A stretch of DNA of 64,000 bases from Methanobrevibacter sp. (GTDB lineage: Archaea; Methanobacteriota; Methanobacteria; Methanobacteriales; Methanobacteriaceae), in contig JAFZMD010000037.1 of NCBI GenBank assembly GCA_017553445.1, positions 32,441-96,440 of the forward strand, read 5' to 3'. Positions 53,297-62,928 of this stretch are shown here, one piece after another. The notes beneath the pieces were generated by a model. It searched no databases. It saw only the letters and a list, made by a program, of their open reading frames with translations, and had not been told where the DNA came from. The position numbers and the translations under genes are program-made. How positions within the stretch are numbered: the stretch's first letter is position 1; the number at the start of each line of letters is the position of its first letter.

Positions 53297-54472
53297 CTAT
53301 CTGTTTAATTTTTGATAGTTTGCAGCTTGCAAACCGTGGTATTTAATCATTCCTTCAACTTCTCTTTGATCGGTTTCTTTATCTTCGAATGTGATTTGTT
53401 CGATGCTGTGTAAGCTGAAAGGTGATTTTCTAGTTAATGGTTGGATTGATCCTTTAAAGAGTTTCATTGTGACTTCACCGCTTACTCTTTGTTGCATATT
53501 GTCGAAAGCTTGATCCAAGTCTTCTCTTAAAGGTTCTTGCCATAATGCTCTGTATACCAAGTCAGCGTAGAGTGTTGACATGTATTCTGCGAATCTTAAT
53601 TCGTCAGTAGTTAAAACGAGTTCTTCCAATGCTTGGTGAGCTGCAATTATTAATTTGGCTCCTGGAACTTCATAGTTTTCCCTACTTTTAAGACCTATCA
53701 TTCTGTTTTCGATAGTGTCTACTCTTCCAATAGCATTATTTCCGGCAATTTCATTTGCTTTTTTAATTAAATCGATTAATGGCATCATTTCACCATCGAT
53801 AGCTACTGGAATGCCTTCTTCAAATTCAATAGTGACTTTTTGAGGTTCGTCATTTGCTTCGTCCCATGATTTGGTCCATTCGTAAATGTCTTCCGGAGGT
53901 TCGTTTGCAGGGTCTTCTAGGTTTCCTCCTTCAATTGATCTTCCCCAAATGTTTTCATCAATACTGTAAATTTTATCGTAATTTAATTTGATGCCTTTTT
54001 CTTCAGCGTAAGCTTGCTCTTCTGTTCTTGTTAAATTTAATTCTCTGATTGGTGCAATAATATCCAAATCAGACATTGCAAGAATTACGGCTTCAAACCT
54101 GAATTGGTCGTTTCCTTTTCCGGTACAACCATGTGCAATTGCTGTTGCTCCTTCTTTTTCGGCTACTTCAATAATCTTTTGAGCAATCAATGGTCTTGCA
54201 AGTGCTGTACTCAATGGATATCCTTCATATTCTGCGTTTGCTTTTATTCCTCTTGCAATATATTCGTTTGCAAACTCTTCTTTAGCATCAATTGTGTAGT
54301 GTTTTCCTGGACATATTTTAGCAGCCATATTTTCTGCTTTTTGGATTTCTTCATCGCCTTGACCTACATCTACACAAGCGGTTATTACTTCTACATCATA
54401 CTTTTCTTCTAATAATTTAACACATACAGAGGTATCTAGTCCACCACTGAATGCTAAGACTACTTTGTCCAT
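53297..54472 (-). CDS. argG: Argininosuccinate synthase
   Basis: 391 residues: [20 protein letters not shown] (PP-loop), [15 protein letters not shown], and [19 protein letters not shown]. It joins citrulline and aspartate using ATP for arginine synthesis. GGTGAT precedes its ATG. It is preceded on the same strand by the ABC operon with about 108 bases of AT-rich gap, so it has its own promoter. Confidence 0.98.
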   Translation of the reverse strand: MDKVVLAFSGGLDTSVCVKLLEEKYDVEVITACVDVGQGDEEIQKAENMAAKICPGKHYTIDAKEEFANEYIARGIKANAEYEGYPLSTALARPLIAQKIIEVAEKEGATAIAHGCTGKGNDQFRFEAVILAMSDLDIIAPIRELNLTRTEEQAYAEEKGIKLNYDKIYSIDENIWGRSIEGGNLEDPANEPPEDIYEWTKSWDEANDEPQKVTIEFEEGIPVAIDGEMMPLIDLIKKANEIAGNNAIGRVDTIENRMIGLKSRENYEVPGAKLIIAAHQALEELVLTTDELRFAEYMSTLYADLVYRALWQEPLREDLDQAFDNMQQRVSGEVTMKLFKGSIQPLTRKSPFSLHSIEQITFEDKETDQREVEGMIKYHGLQAANYQKLNR

Positions 54473-54579
54473 TAATAATCACCATATATAAATTTTTATA
54501 AAAATGAATACATATTTTGTTTTGTTTTTAATAGTATATATTATTTAAGTTGGATTTTGGACAGACTCATAAGATGAAA

Positions 54580-55338
54580 TCAATCATCTTCGAATTCTGC
54601 AATTTCTTCAGTAATTTCAGATACTAAATCTTTAAATTCTTGGTCATCTCTATTTCTTGGATGCTTTAGTTTAATTTCAAAAATTTTCTTGATTGTACCG
54701 GGTCTTCTAGAAAGAACGACAATTTCGTCTGATAAAAATACCGCTTCATCAATATCATGTGTAACGAAAAGTATTGTCTTATTTTCTTCTTGACAAATTT
54801 TATAAATTTGTTTTTGTAGTTTATGTTTTGTCTGCACATCTAATGCACTTAACGATTCATCCATCAATAAACTTTTAGAATCATTAATTATTGATCGAAT
54901 TATTGCAACTCTTTGTTTCATGCCTCCAGATAATTCATGAGGATATCTTTCTGCAAAATCTTTTAGTCCAACACTCTCAAGATATTCCATAGCACGTTTC
55001 TTATTTTCTTTTTCAGGTTTTCCATTGATACCTAATCCAAATATTACATTATCAATGACATTTAACCAAGGAAAGAGAGAATAGTGCTGAAATATAAAAC
55101 CTCTTTCGTTGGAAGGTTCTGTTACTATTTCTCCATCATCTTTAATAGTACCCTCTGTAGGATTTTCAAACCCTTCTATTAGACGTAACAAAGTTGTTTT
55201 TCCACAACCTGATGGACCTACAAATGATACAAATTTTCCTGTTTCAATAGTAAGGTTAATATCCTTTAATGCAATTACTTCTTCTTTGCTATCGTTTGAT
55301 ACAAAAATTTTCGATACATTTTCTATTTCAAATGTCAT
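54580..55338 (-). CDS. ABC transporter ATP-binding protein (SsuB/TauB-like)
   Basis: 252 residues. Walker A GPSGCGKTTLLRLIEG, Q-loop FIFQHYSLFPWLNV, signature LSGGMKQRVAIIRSII, Walker B SLLMDESLSALD, H-loop THDIDEAVFL. Powers import through the permease next door. The ATG has GGGTGA upstream. This type (NitT/TauT) goes with SBPs that bind sulfonates, nitrate, bicarbonate or pyrimidine precursors. Confidence 0.93.
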   Translation of the reverse strand: MTFEIENVSKIFVSNDSKEEVIALKDINLTIETGKFVSFVGPSGCGKTTLLRLIEGFENPTEGTIKDDGEIVTEPSNERGFIFQHYSLFPWLNVIDNVIFGLGINGKPEKENKKRAMEYLESVGLKDFAERYPHELSGGMKQRVAIIRSIINDSKSLLMDESLSALDVQTKHKLQKQIYKICQEENKTILFVTHDIDEAVFLSDEIVVLSRRPGTIKKIFEIKLKHPRNRDDQEFKDLVSEITEEIAEFEDD

Positions 55339-55347
55339 ATTATCACC

Positions 55348-56100
55348 CTACCAGAATATTCTTTCTTGCACCTTTGTAAAAATATAATCAAAAATTATAC
55401 CAATTACACCAATTACCAACATTCCGACTACTGTTGATCCTGTATCAAATAGGTTTGTGGATGTTAAAATCATATATCCTATACCCGAACTGGATCCAAT
55501 CATCTCACCAGAAATTGTACACATTAAAGCAATACCAATTGCTACTTTAAGTCCTGATACAATATAGGGTAAACTTGATGGTACGATTACTTCAGTTAAA
55601 ATCTGTGAATTTGATGCTCCAAAGGATTGTGCTGCTTCTATTAAAACCGGATCTGTTCTATGTACTCCATCAATTGTTGAAATTAGTATTGGAAAAACAC
55701 ATCCCATGAAAATTATGAATACTGCTGGCCCTATTCCAATACCGAACCACATTATTGAAAAAGGAATCCATGCAATTGGTGGGATAGGTCTTAAAATACT
55801 AATAACTAATTTACATAATGTTTCTAATCGTTTAGACCAACCTAATAGTATGCCAAATGTTATACCCACTATTGATGCTAGTAACATACCAAATAATACT
55901 TTATAAATCGTTTCAAGTACATCTTTAAAAAGTTTGCCTGAAACAATTAAATGGATAAATGAAGTTATAACATCTGTTGGTCCAGGAAACATGAAGTCCG
56001 GAACTAGTTGAAATAAATCACAAGTCAAATACCAAATTATTATTAAAATAATAGGTAATATTATCATCTCTTTATTATATTCATTTTTAAAATTCTTCAT
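55348..56100 (-). CDS. ABC transporter permease (SsuC/TauC-like)
   Basis: 250 residues with about six helices. The EAA loop is EAAQSFGASNSQILTEVIVPSSLPYIVSG. It forms the membrane channel of the importer. Nine bases separate it from the ATP-binding gene. AAAGGG precedes the ATG. Confidence 0.92.
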   Translation of the reverse strand: MKNFKNEYNKEMIILPIILIIIWYLTCDLFQLVPDFMFPGPTDVITSFIHLIVSGKLFKDVLETIYKVLFGMLLASIVGITFGILLGWSKRLETLCKLVISILRPIPPIAWIPFSIMWFGIGIGPAVFIIFMGCVFPILISTIDGVHRTDPVLIEAAQSFGASNSQILTEVIVPSSLPYIVSGLKVAIGIALMCTISGEMIGSSSGIGYMILTSTNLFDTGSTVVGMLVIGVIGIIFDYIFTKVQERIFW

Positions 56101-56133
56101 ATTAAAACCCTTTTAGTAAACGTTAGATAAAAT

Positions 56134-57081
56134 TTAAATTTTTGCAAATAATTTGTCTTGAGGCAATGTTTCATTAATTATCCCCAAATCTTTTTCAATT
56201 TTAAAGAAATTATACAAATTTTCCTTATAAGTATCATTTAAATCACTTGTCCATTTAATATGAGTTAAACTTTCTTTTTCAATTTCGGGATCGGGAACAA
56301 TATGTGATGGCAGATATTGTACCATTCCTTCGGGATTTGCTATTATTTTCTCCGTTGCTCTTTTATGAATATCTAAAATTTTATTTGCTTTGTCAGAATT
56401 TTTTGATAAAAATTTTTCATTCATCACTACAACACAACATGGATGATTTGGTAAAATCTCATCAGAACTTTCCACCAAAGTTTGATTATTAATATCTTTT
56501 GAAATTGTAACATAAGGTTCATATGTTAACATTGCATCGATACTTTCAGTTCTTAATGCATCATTCATTGAAGAAACCTTCATACTAGGACTTTCAACAT
56601 CAGAAATATTTAGTCCATTTTTCTTTAAATCATATTTTAATAATATGCTTTGTATTGATGATTCACCTGGTGTAGCTACTATCTTACCTTTTAAATCAGA
56701 AATTGACTTAACTGATGAATTATGGGCTAGCAAACCACTTCCCTCATTTTGAACTCCTGCAACAATTTTTATGGGTACTCCTTTAGATATGGAATATATT
56801 ACTGGGGTTATTCCAACATAACCAACATCTAAATCACCACTAGCCATTGCACTCATCAAATCTCCACCATTATTATATTCATACAATTCTACATCAATTC
56901 CTGCATCTTTAAACATTCCCGTAGAATTTGCGACAAATAATGCTGCATCATGGTCTGTAGGTAAATATCCAATCTTAACAGTATCTACATTTTTATTAGA
57001 TATGCCATATAATGTGAAAATAATTAGTAAAAAAACTACTATTACCGTAATTAGTCCAATGATTCTTCTATTTTTTGACAT
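56134..57081 (-). CDS. ABC transporter substrate-binding protein (NMT1/SsuA-like)
   Basis: 315 residues. An N-terminal membrane helix (IIGLITVIVVFLLIIFTLYG) anchors it; there is no lipobox Cys. The core KIGYLPTDHDAALFVANSTGMFKDAGIDVELYEYN, then VGYVGITPVIYS and NHPCCVVVMNEKF, is of the NMT1/THI5 or SsuA fold. The ligand cannot be told. It heads the operon, with GGAG before the ATG and an inverted repeat over its TATA box. Confidence 0.88.
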   Translation of the reverse strand: MSKNRRIIGLITVIVVFLLIIFTLYGISNKNVDTVKIGYLPTDHDAALFVANSTGMFKDAGIDVELYEYNNGGDLMSAMASGDLDVGYVGITPVIYSISKGVPIKIVAGVQNEGSGLLAHNSSVKSISDLKGKIVATPGESSIQSILLKYDLKKNGLNISDVESPSMKVSSMNDALRTESIDAMLTYEPYVTISKDINNQTLVESSDEILPNHPCCVVVMNEKFLSKNSDKANKILDIHKRATEKIIANPEGMVQYLPSHIVPDPEIEKESLTHIKWTSDLNDTYKENLYNFFKIEKDLGIINETLPQDKLFAKI

Positions 57082-57107
57082 AATATTTCAAACTCCTAAA
57101 ATTAACA

Positions 57108-57130
57108 TATTATCATTTATAACGATAATA
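57108..57130 (-). promoter_or_regulatory. Inverted repeat over the TATA box of the ABC operon
   Basis: Arms TATTATC (57108-57114) and GATAATA (57124-57130) are perfect, around nine bases that read GTTATAAAT on the minus strand, a likely TATA box. The transcription start would be near 57092. A repressor bound here would block TBP. Confidence 0.45.
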
Positions 57131-57180
57131 ATTGATAATACTTTTACTATATTCAATAAATAATTTTTTCTAATTTTTTA

Positions 57181-57205
57181 CAAGAATTGTCTCAGACAAT
57201 CCTTG
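57181..57205. promoter_or_regulatory. Near-perfect 25-base palindrome
   Basis: CAAGAATTGTCT and AGACAATCCTTG pair at 11 of 12 positions around one central base. It lies about 60 bases beyond the TATA box of the ABC operon. It may be a regulator site, a transcription-end hairpin or an insertion-sequence end. Confidence 0.4.
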
Positions 57206-57343
57206 TGATGAAATTATGTGGTTGTAGTGGTTGTTATTGGGAAGAATTGGGGTACATTGTTTAAATATCTGAAATAAATAAAAATCCAAATGGCCACTAA
57301 TGTTAGCTTTAAAAAAAGATTTTGACAGAAGAGTACTCTTAAT

Positions 57344-57478
57344 TGGGAAATAATTGAGGTTGAAAAGCTATATGGGTTGAAAAAATTACGAACCCAATTA
57401 AGAGCATATGAAAGTGTTTGTCGTGTTCATCTTTCACTTTCAATTACTATTTTAATTTTCATAGTATATAAAGTTTAG
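57344..57478 (+). pseudogene. Probable transposase C-terminal remnant
   Basis: The frame reads WEIIEVEKLYGLKKLRTQLR then AYESVCRVHLSLSITILIFI and ends at TAG 57476-57478. A stop lies just upstream in the same frame. The pattern (WEIE-like start, GLKKLRTQLRAYES, then a hydrophobic end) resembles the C-terminus of IS4/IS1634-type transposases, by memory only. A decayed insertion fits the location between two operons. Confidence 0.4.
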
Positions 57479-57484
57479 GCATAC

Positions 57485-59404
57485 CTAAATTTTTACCCTT
57501 AAATTCTTTTCATCAACAAAATCAATCAAACGTTCATATGTTGAATTTGATTTTAAAGTATTGCTGTTTCCTATTATAATTAATTTTCTTTTAGCACGAG
57601 TTATTGCAACATTTAATCTTCTTAAATCTTTTAGAAAACCAATTTGTCCATAATCATTACTTCTAACTGTGGATATGATAATAATTTCTTTTTCACGGCC
57701 CTGAAATCCATCGACGGTTTTTACCTCAATGTCCGTCTTTTCAGAAATTAGTTTCACTTGATCCGCATAGGGGCTAATAATTCCCATATCCTTTTCATTG
57801 ACGCCTGCTTTAATATAATCTGCTGCAACTTTAAGGGCAATTCTTGCTTCTATGTGGTTGACAATGGATTTTGAATCTTTCAGGTGTTTTTCATGGTTTT
57901 TCTCTAGATTACAAGTATCAATAAATAATAATGCATCATCATCTTCTACAGTTGAAATGTCTTTTAATGTTATGTTATTAACACTGGAATCGCTTTTTAA
58001 ATTATTATTGTAGAATTCTGCATTTGGAAACTCCATCAAAACCTTATTCATCCGATATTGGGTATTCAATAATTGGGATTTGTGGGGATATTTGTCGATT
58101 AACGATTCGAATAATGTTTCTTGCAAATCATATGCCTTATCGCTGATGATTGTTGGCGGGAGCTGTTTGTGGTCTCCTGCCAAAATGAATCTCCTGGCTT
58201 TGGCAATCGGGATTAAAACACTTGGAATTGTTGCTTGTGAAGCTTCATCAACAATGACAACATCAAATTTTGTATTGGAAATACTATCGAGTGCAGCGGA
58301 TGAATTTGTAGACAGAATAACATCGCTGGTTTCAATGATGTCTTTAATCATTTTATTTTCCACTCTTTTAATTTCATCATGCATTTCATCAATTTCTAAA
58401 TTATAGTCAAGCCATTGTGCCATGGATTTCATTTTATCGGCACTTATTCCACGACCTCCCTTTCCTTTGGATGCATAATACAGTATGTCGTGGTCTGAAA
58501 ATCCTCTTCTATATTGTGGTGTCGGCTTGGTAAAACTGCTTCTTTTTTCTATCAGTTTATCGATTTTTTTATGAATCCTTTTGATTTTATTATTTAATGA
58601 GTGTTTTTCAACTTTATATGCTAATGTGTATATAATATTTTCTTTTGATACTCTTTGAGGATGGCCTAAACGTGTAATCTTTAATTTTTCGTTTGAAACT
58701 AATCTATCGACGATATTGTCGACTGCAGCATTGCTTTCAGCGGTAGCCAAAACTTTTCTGTTCTGCCTAACCTCCTGTGATATTAACTCAACTAAAGTTC
58801 TTGTTTTTCCGGTACCGAAAGGACCATGTATTAAAAAGAAATTTTGGCTTGTCAAACTGTTTTTAACAGCTAGCTTTTGGGATTTATTCAATGACTGGTC
58901 AATGTAGTCAATATATATGTTGTCTCTGTTGGGTTGAGGGTCTCGCTTGTTCAATGAATATTCAAGGGCATTTTTTCCCTTCAGACTCAGGTGTCTCAAG
59001 TTATCTTCCATTCTTCTAAAGGTAACATCATTTGCATATAAATCCAACCTAACCTTTTTTTTCAGTGCCCATTTCGGGACTCTATTGTCAAAAGCCACTT
59101 TTATGAATCGGGCACCTTTTTCAGTTACTGTTCCGGTCAAATCACTTCGCAAAGGATTGCCTGTACTCACCAGAATCATGTCACCAACACTAATTTCAGT
59201 GTCTATAATTTCTGATCTTCCAAATTGCACTATATTTAAACCCAATTCCTTTCCCAGATACTTGCCTTTAACTTTATTAATGGCTCTGCCCAGTTCTTCT
59301 CTTTTCTGACCGGACATATTTTCTATTTCCGAAATCATTAATTCTATCTCGGCTTCCCTTTCATAATTGACTAATTTTATAAGCTTTTTAATATACTTTT
59401 TCAA
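57485..59404 (-). CDS. SF1 helicase, DNA2/NAM7 (UPF1-like) family
   Basis: 639 residues. Walker A is HGPFGTGKTRTLVE, Walker B is VIVDEASQAT, motif III is LAGDHKQLPP, motif IV follows in NTQYRMN, motif V is VDGFQGREKEIIII and motif VI is RLNVAITRAKRKL. The N-terminal beta-barrel-like part (about 30-140) fits IGHMBP2-like helicases. It unwinds nucleic acid 5'-3'. The start is TTG at 59404 with GTTGGGAT upstream. The upstream gene is divergent. Confidence 0.94.
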   Translation of the reverse strand: MKKYIKKLIKLVNYEREAEIELMISEIENMSGQKREELGRAINKVKGKYLGKELGLNIVQFGRSEIIDTEISVGDMILVSTGNPLRSDLTGTVTEKGARFIKVAFDNRVPKWALKKKVRLDLYANDVTFRRMEDNLRHLSLKGKNALEYSLNKRDPQPNRDNIYIDYIDQSLNKSQKLAVKNSLTSQNFFLIHGPFGTGKTRTLVELISQEVRQNRKVLATAESNAAVDNIVDRLVSNEKLKITRLGHPQRVSKENIIYTLAYKVEKHSLNNKIKRIHKKIDKLIEKRSSFTKPTPQYRRGFSDHDILYYASKGKGGRGISADKMKSMAQWLDYNLEIDEMHDEIKRVENKMIKDIIETSDVILSTNSSAALDSISNTKFDVVIVDEASQATIPSVLIPIAKARRFILAGDHKQLPPTIISDKAYDLQETLFESLIDKYPHKSQLLNTQYRMNKVLMEFPNAEFYNNNLKSDSSVNNITLKDISTVEDDDALLFIDTCNLEKNHEKHLKDSKSIVNHIEARIALKVAADYIKAGVNEKDMGIISPYADQVKLISEKTDIEVKTVDGFQGREKEIIIISTVRSNDYGQIGFLKDLRRLNVAITRAKRKLIIIGNSNTLKSNSTYERLIDFVDEKNLRVKI

Positions 59405-59455
59405 TTTTATCCCAACAAAAAAATATTAAATAAGACTTTGATTTAATTAATAAAT

Positions 59456-60196
59456 ATGGATTTCGATATTTTGGATGATTTTGAAAATGTAGAAATGTCT
59501 TATGTTTCTTTTTTATCAAAAGGATATATTGCTAGAAATAGGAATATTTTTGAAAAAATTAAATTGACTCCATTTTCTAAATTTATTTTGAAATCTTGTA
59601 CTTATGGAACTCCTATTTTTAAAATTGGGACTTCCGGTAAAAAATTACTTATTTTATCAGGAATTCATGGCAATGAACTGCCTCCACAATTGGCCAATTT
59701 AGAATTATTGAATCAATTGGTTGGTGCCGATTTAAACAATACTGTTTATTTTATCCCATTTGCCAGTCCAAAATCAACCATGAACAATGAAAGAACTTTT
59801 AATGAGGTTGATTTAAATAGGGCATCACATATCTATAATTCTTTAAGCAATATGATTATTCAATGTATTGAAGAGTTGAAAATAGATTTTGTCGGCGATT
59901 TTCACTCAACGGCATATAACAGCAATCCTGGATTCGAATCAGTATTTTCATCAAAAAATCCAACTCCAGAAAGTGTTTTAATAGCACAGTACATATCAAA
60001 AGGAGTTGGCAGTGAAATCATTACTTATGATGTGGCCGGTTCACAGTATAAGGGGGCTGTAGAGGATGTATGTAATCTAAGGGGAATACCTTCCGTTACC
60101 TGTGAAGTCCTGTCTCCTTTCGCATCTGTTGGAAAAGGAAGTTTTGAAAAATCTTTTGAGCAGATGAAAAGTTTTCTGGAGTATTTTGGATTTTGA
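59456..60196 (+). CDS. Succinylglutamate desuccinylase/aspartoacylase-like protein
   Basis: 246 residues. The zinc motif SGIHGNELPPQLAN gives H-x2-E, NEVDLNRAS gives the Arg/Asn of the substrate site, and VGDFHST holds the second His. The catalytic Glu is likely in VTCEVLSPF. This M14-like family removes acyl groups from amino acids. The substrate is unknown. The ATG lies close to the expected transcription start (leaderless). Confidence 0.85.
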   Translation: MDFDILDDFENVEMSYVSFLSKGYIARNRNIFEKIKLTPFSKFILKSCTYGTPIFKIGTSGKKLLILSGIHGNELPPQLANLELLNQLVGADLNNTVYFIPFASPKSTMNNERTFNEVDLNRASHIYNSLSNMIIQCIEELKIDFVGDFHSTAYNSNPGFESVFSSKNPTPESVLIAQYISKGVGSEIITYDVAGSQYKGAVEDVCNLRGIPSVTCEVLSPFASVGKGSFEKSFEQMKSFLEYFGF

Positions 60197-60265
60197 ATAC
60201 TTGTCAAATGCTACCACTATCTACTTATTTTAATCTATTAAATATATTGGAATAAGGTGATAACT

Positions 60266-60967
60266 TTGTCTTCTTATAAGGCCCATTCTTTATTTGCATT
60301 AATATTGGCATTATTATATTCATTCAATCCTCTTATAATTGCCTTGGTCATCATTGGTGCCAATGTCCCGGATTTTGATCATAAATTCCGAAAAGAATCG
60401 GTTTATAAGTTGATAATTTTAGGGCTTTTGGTTTTCATATCATTATATGTCCTTAATTTGCCTTACTATGTTGGTTTAATTATAGTATTTCTAGGCGTAA
60501 CTTTTTATTTTTCTGAACATAGGAGTTTTACACATTCTATCCCTGGAATTATAATATTGGCTTCGGCTATTGCATTGATATTGATATGGTCTTGGCAATT
60601 GGTTGTCAATGTAACAGTCCTTTCAAACAGCTACCAGATTGCAATATTGATTGCATTATTAAGTTTTTTGTTCTTAAATAAAAGGTTGCTGCCTATATTT
60701 ATCCCATCATTTTTTATTTCAGTAGTAATTTTACAGACATTTGAAATAACTTATGTTCAAATAGTGTTATCTCTGTTTTTAGGATTGTTTTCTCATATTG
60801 TGCTTGATGCTACAACGCCTGCTGGAGTTAAATTGTTCGCTCCCATATCTTCTAAAACCTATTATAAAAATTTTGCAATAGCTTCAATTTTTATGTTAAT
60901 AGTTTTCGCCTTGATTTGTCGTGTTCCACTTTTATTTTCACTTTTTGAAATGTATATTAACTATTGA
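60266..60967 (+). CDS. DUF457/YdjM-like membrane hydrolase
   Basis: 233 residues with four or more helices. The conserved VPDFDHKFRKES and EHRSFTHSIPGI are the metal-binding marks of the YdjM/LexA-regulated membrane hydrolase group, with GLFSHIVLDATTPAGVKLF. The reaction is unknown. I chose TTG 60266 since GGTGA is at 60256-60260. The GTG at 60257 lies inside that site. Confidence 0.83.
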   Translation: MSSYKAHSLFALILALLYSFNPLIIALVIIGANVPDFDHKFRKESVYKLIILGLLVFISLYVLNLPYYVGLIIVFLGVTFYFSEHRSFTHSIPGIIILASAIALILIWSWQLVVNVTVLSNSYQIAILIALLSFLFLNKRLLPIFIPSFFISVVILQTFEITYVQIVLSLFLGLFSHIVLDATTPAGVKLFAPISSKTYYKNFAIASIFMLIVFALICRVPLLFSLFEMYINY

Positions 60968-61007
60968 ACCATGAAATGTGCTTATTGAATGTCATTGTCA
61001 AAGCAAA

Positions 61008-61976
61008 CTAAATATTGATTCTGCATGTAAAAAATAATCCTGATTTTTTAATCCATAAAACAAATCTGGAAACTATGTATAAAACGGGCAGTTCTATTAA
61101 AGGACCAATTACAAGTGCAATAGCTATTAGTTCATGATTTGGAAATGAATTGATTGCAATGGCCAGTGCTAATGGTGAATTGCGTGCAAGTGTTGTCATA
61201 GTTAAGCTGGCATACTCTTCATATGTGAAATTAATCTGTTCACTCAGTAATAAGTCTATAATCATGTTTGTAATGAAAAAGGCAATTAATGGTATGAAAA
61301 TGCTTAAGATGGAATTTAAATTCTCAAATAATAATTTTCCCTGGCTATTGAATATTGCAAAAACTGCAAGTGCTAGAAATATAATTTGATAATTTGAGAA
61401 AAAGTCAGTCACTTTTTTATTTAACCTGTCATTTAAGATTAATTTTGTTATTTGGGCCAGTAAAAAAGGAATTACAATAACTATTATTAAAGAATATGCT
61501 AAATTAGTATAATTTAGTGTATTATGGCTTGAAAAAAATATTATTAAATAAACTGGCAGCAATATTATCTGCAGAACCAGATTGATTGGAAGTATGGATA
61601 AGCTTAAGTTCATATCTCCTTTTGCCATTTTTGTAAATACCAAATACCAATCAGTACAGGGTGTTAGAATTAGCATGAAAAATCCAATGAAAATATCGAT
61701 ATTTCCATTTAAAAACAGATTTCCTAAAAAGTAGCCGAATAAGGGCGTCCAAATAAAATTGATTATGATGCTTGTAGAGCTAAATTTAATATTTTTAAAG
61801 CTTTTTTTTAAATTTTTGAGCGGAACTTCCAAAAATATGCCATATAGCATTATGCATAAGAATAGGTTAATTAAATTTCCGGTATTGTTGGATAGTACTT
61901 CAATATTACTTAGAATCAATCCCAGTATTATTGCTAATATTAAAATGGCTGGTTCTAACTTTTCAATTAAATTCAT
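61008..61976 (-). CDS. ACR3/BASS-type transporter
   Basis: 322 residues with about ten helices. The TPCTDWYLVFTKMAKGDMNLSLS segment resembles the ACR3 arsenite efflux signature, and the fold also fits bile-acid:sodium symporters. A Cys in TPC is in the place where ACR3 has its metalloid-binding Cys. No arsR or arsC is nearby, so arsenic may not be the substrate. Leaderless or weak ribosome-binding site. Confidence 0.75.
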   Translation of the reverse strand: MNLIEKLEPAILILAIILGLILSNIEVLSNNTGNLINLFLCIMLYGIFLEVPLKNLKKSFKNIKFSSTSIIINFIWTPLFGYFLGNLFLNGNIDIFIGFFMLILTPCTDWYLVFTKMAKGDMNLSLSILPINLVLQIILLPVYLIIFFSSHNTLNYTNLAYSLIIVIVIPFLLAQITKLILNDRLNKKVTDFFSNYQIIFLALAVFAIFNSQGKLLFENLNSILSIFIPLIAFFITNMIIDLLLSEQINFTYEEYASLTMTTLARNSPLALAIAINSFPNHELIAIALVIGPLIELPVLYIVSRFVLWIKKSGLFFTCRINI

Positions 61977-62302
61977 CTAAAACACCAAAATTTAGGCATA
62001 AATTTGTTTTTAATGATATAAGTATTTTTTAACTTTTAATACTATGAATTTAATTTTTGTTAATTCTATTATTTTCAGATAAGATTTTTCTAAAATTATG
62101 ATTTAGGGTTATTTTATTATCAAAATAATTTTTTCAGACAATTAAAAAATTTTTTTTTAAATTTTACTAAATTTTAGTTTAATTTCATTATAACTTTTTT
62201 ATCAAAAGCATACATTTATAATAAATAATCATGATAAATAATACTGTATATTTATATAGTCAATTTTTTGACTTTAAATTCAAATGAAATGGAGCTTGTT
62301 TA
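61977..62302. other. Non-coding gap upstream of ehbA
   Basis: 326 bases of very AT-rich sequence between divergent genes. Nothing coding is seen. It holds the promoter of the ehb operon, with TATA-like TATATTTATATAG near 62247-62258, and the repeat at 62258-62273. Its left part should hold the promoter of the ACR3-like gene. Confidence 0.5.
62258..62273 (+). promoter_or_regulatory. Inverted repeat in the ehb promoter
   Basis: AGTCAA, four T, TTGACT: a perfect palindrome (six-base arms) just after the TATA-like stretch and just before the expected transcript start near 62278. A regulator bound there could block ehb transcription. Confidence 0.35.
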
Positions 62303-62617
62303 ATGTTTTTGACTAGAATTGGTTATGGAATTATTTATTTCTTAGACCTTATTTATGAAATTATTAAATCAACTATCGACGTTGCTTTTAATAAGATTAT
62401 GAGAAGAGATATTAATCCTGTAGTTATTGATGTTGAAACAGTTTTAAAAAGACCTGTTTCTCAGACAATTTTGGCAAATAGTATTTCATTAACTCCAGGA
62501 ACTTTATCTGTAGATTTAGATTCTGAAAATCAAATTATTAAAGTAGCTGCTATTTCTCCAAGAAGTAAAGAGGATATTATTCCTTTTGAACCATATATTA
62601 AGAAGATGTTAGAGTAG
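62303..62617 (+). CDS. ehbA: Energy-converting hydrogenase B subunit A (MnhE-like)
   Basis: 104 residues. VIDVETVLKRPVSQTILANSI, then SLTPGTLSVDLD, is the MnhE/MrpE pattern. One N-terminal helix. In Methanobacteriales the six genes ehbA to ehbF make the antiporter-like part of Ehb, which uses the ion gradient to reduce ferredoxin for biosynthesis. The ATG has GGAG eight bases upstream. It is the first gene of the operon. Confidence 0.85.
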   Translation: MFLTRIGYGIIYFLDLIYEIIKSTIDVAFNKIMRRDINPVVIDVETVLKRPVSQTILANSISLTPGTLSVDLDSENQIIKVAAISPRSKEDIIPFEPYIKKMLE

Positions 62618-62664
62618 CTAGAGGGAAGTCTTCTTATTATTTAAATTAATCGAGTGGGATAGTA

Positions 62665-62928
62665 ATGGACATATTGATTATTTCAAAATATATTTTAATA
62701 ATAGCATTCATCATAATGATGATTGTTGCTCTAAGGGTAAGTGCCTACAAAACCACTTCAATGGGACTGCTTGGAAGTTCTGTTGTGGTTGTAGCCTTTG
62801 CTGTAGCTTTACTTGCCTTTGGCAGTTTGTATAATCTCACTTTTTATAGGGATATATCATTAGCTTTAATATTCTTTGGATTTGTAGGTACTGTTGCTTT
62901 TGCTGTTGTTGCAGGGGGCGATAAATGA
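62665..62928 (+). CDS. ehbB: Energy-converting hydrogenase B subunit B (MnhF-like)
   Basis: 87 residues, three helices: IIAFIIMMIVALRVSAYKTTSMG, then the C-terminal LALIFFGFVGTVAFAVVAGG, the MnhF pattern. Membrane subunit of Ehb. GAGTGGGAT precedes the ATG. Its stop overlaps the start of ehbC. Confidence 0.85.
   Translation: MDILIISKYILIIAFIIMMIVALRVSAYKTTSMGLLGSSVVVVAFAVALLAFGSLYNLTFYRDISLALIFFGFVGTVAFAVVAGGDK

Larger units (their letters stand above)
57082..57484. other. Non-coding gap with regulatory repeats and an insertion remnant
   Basis: 403 bases between the ABC operon head and the helicase gene (which ends here). It holds the operator-like repeat at 57108-57130, the palindrome at 57181-57205, and a probable transposase C-terminal piece at 57344-57478 that includes the 12-base inverted repeat CTCTTAATTGGG (57336-57347) and CCCAATTAAGAG (57393-57404). 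Confidence 0.6.
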
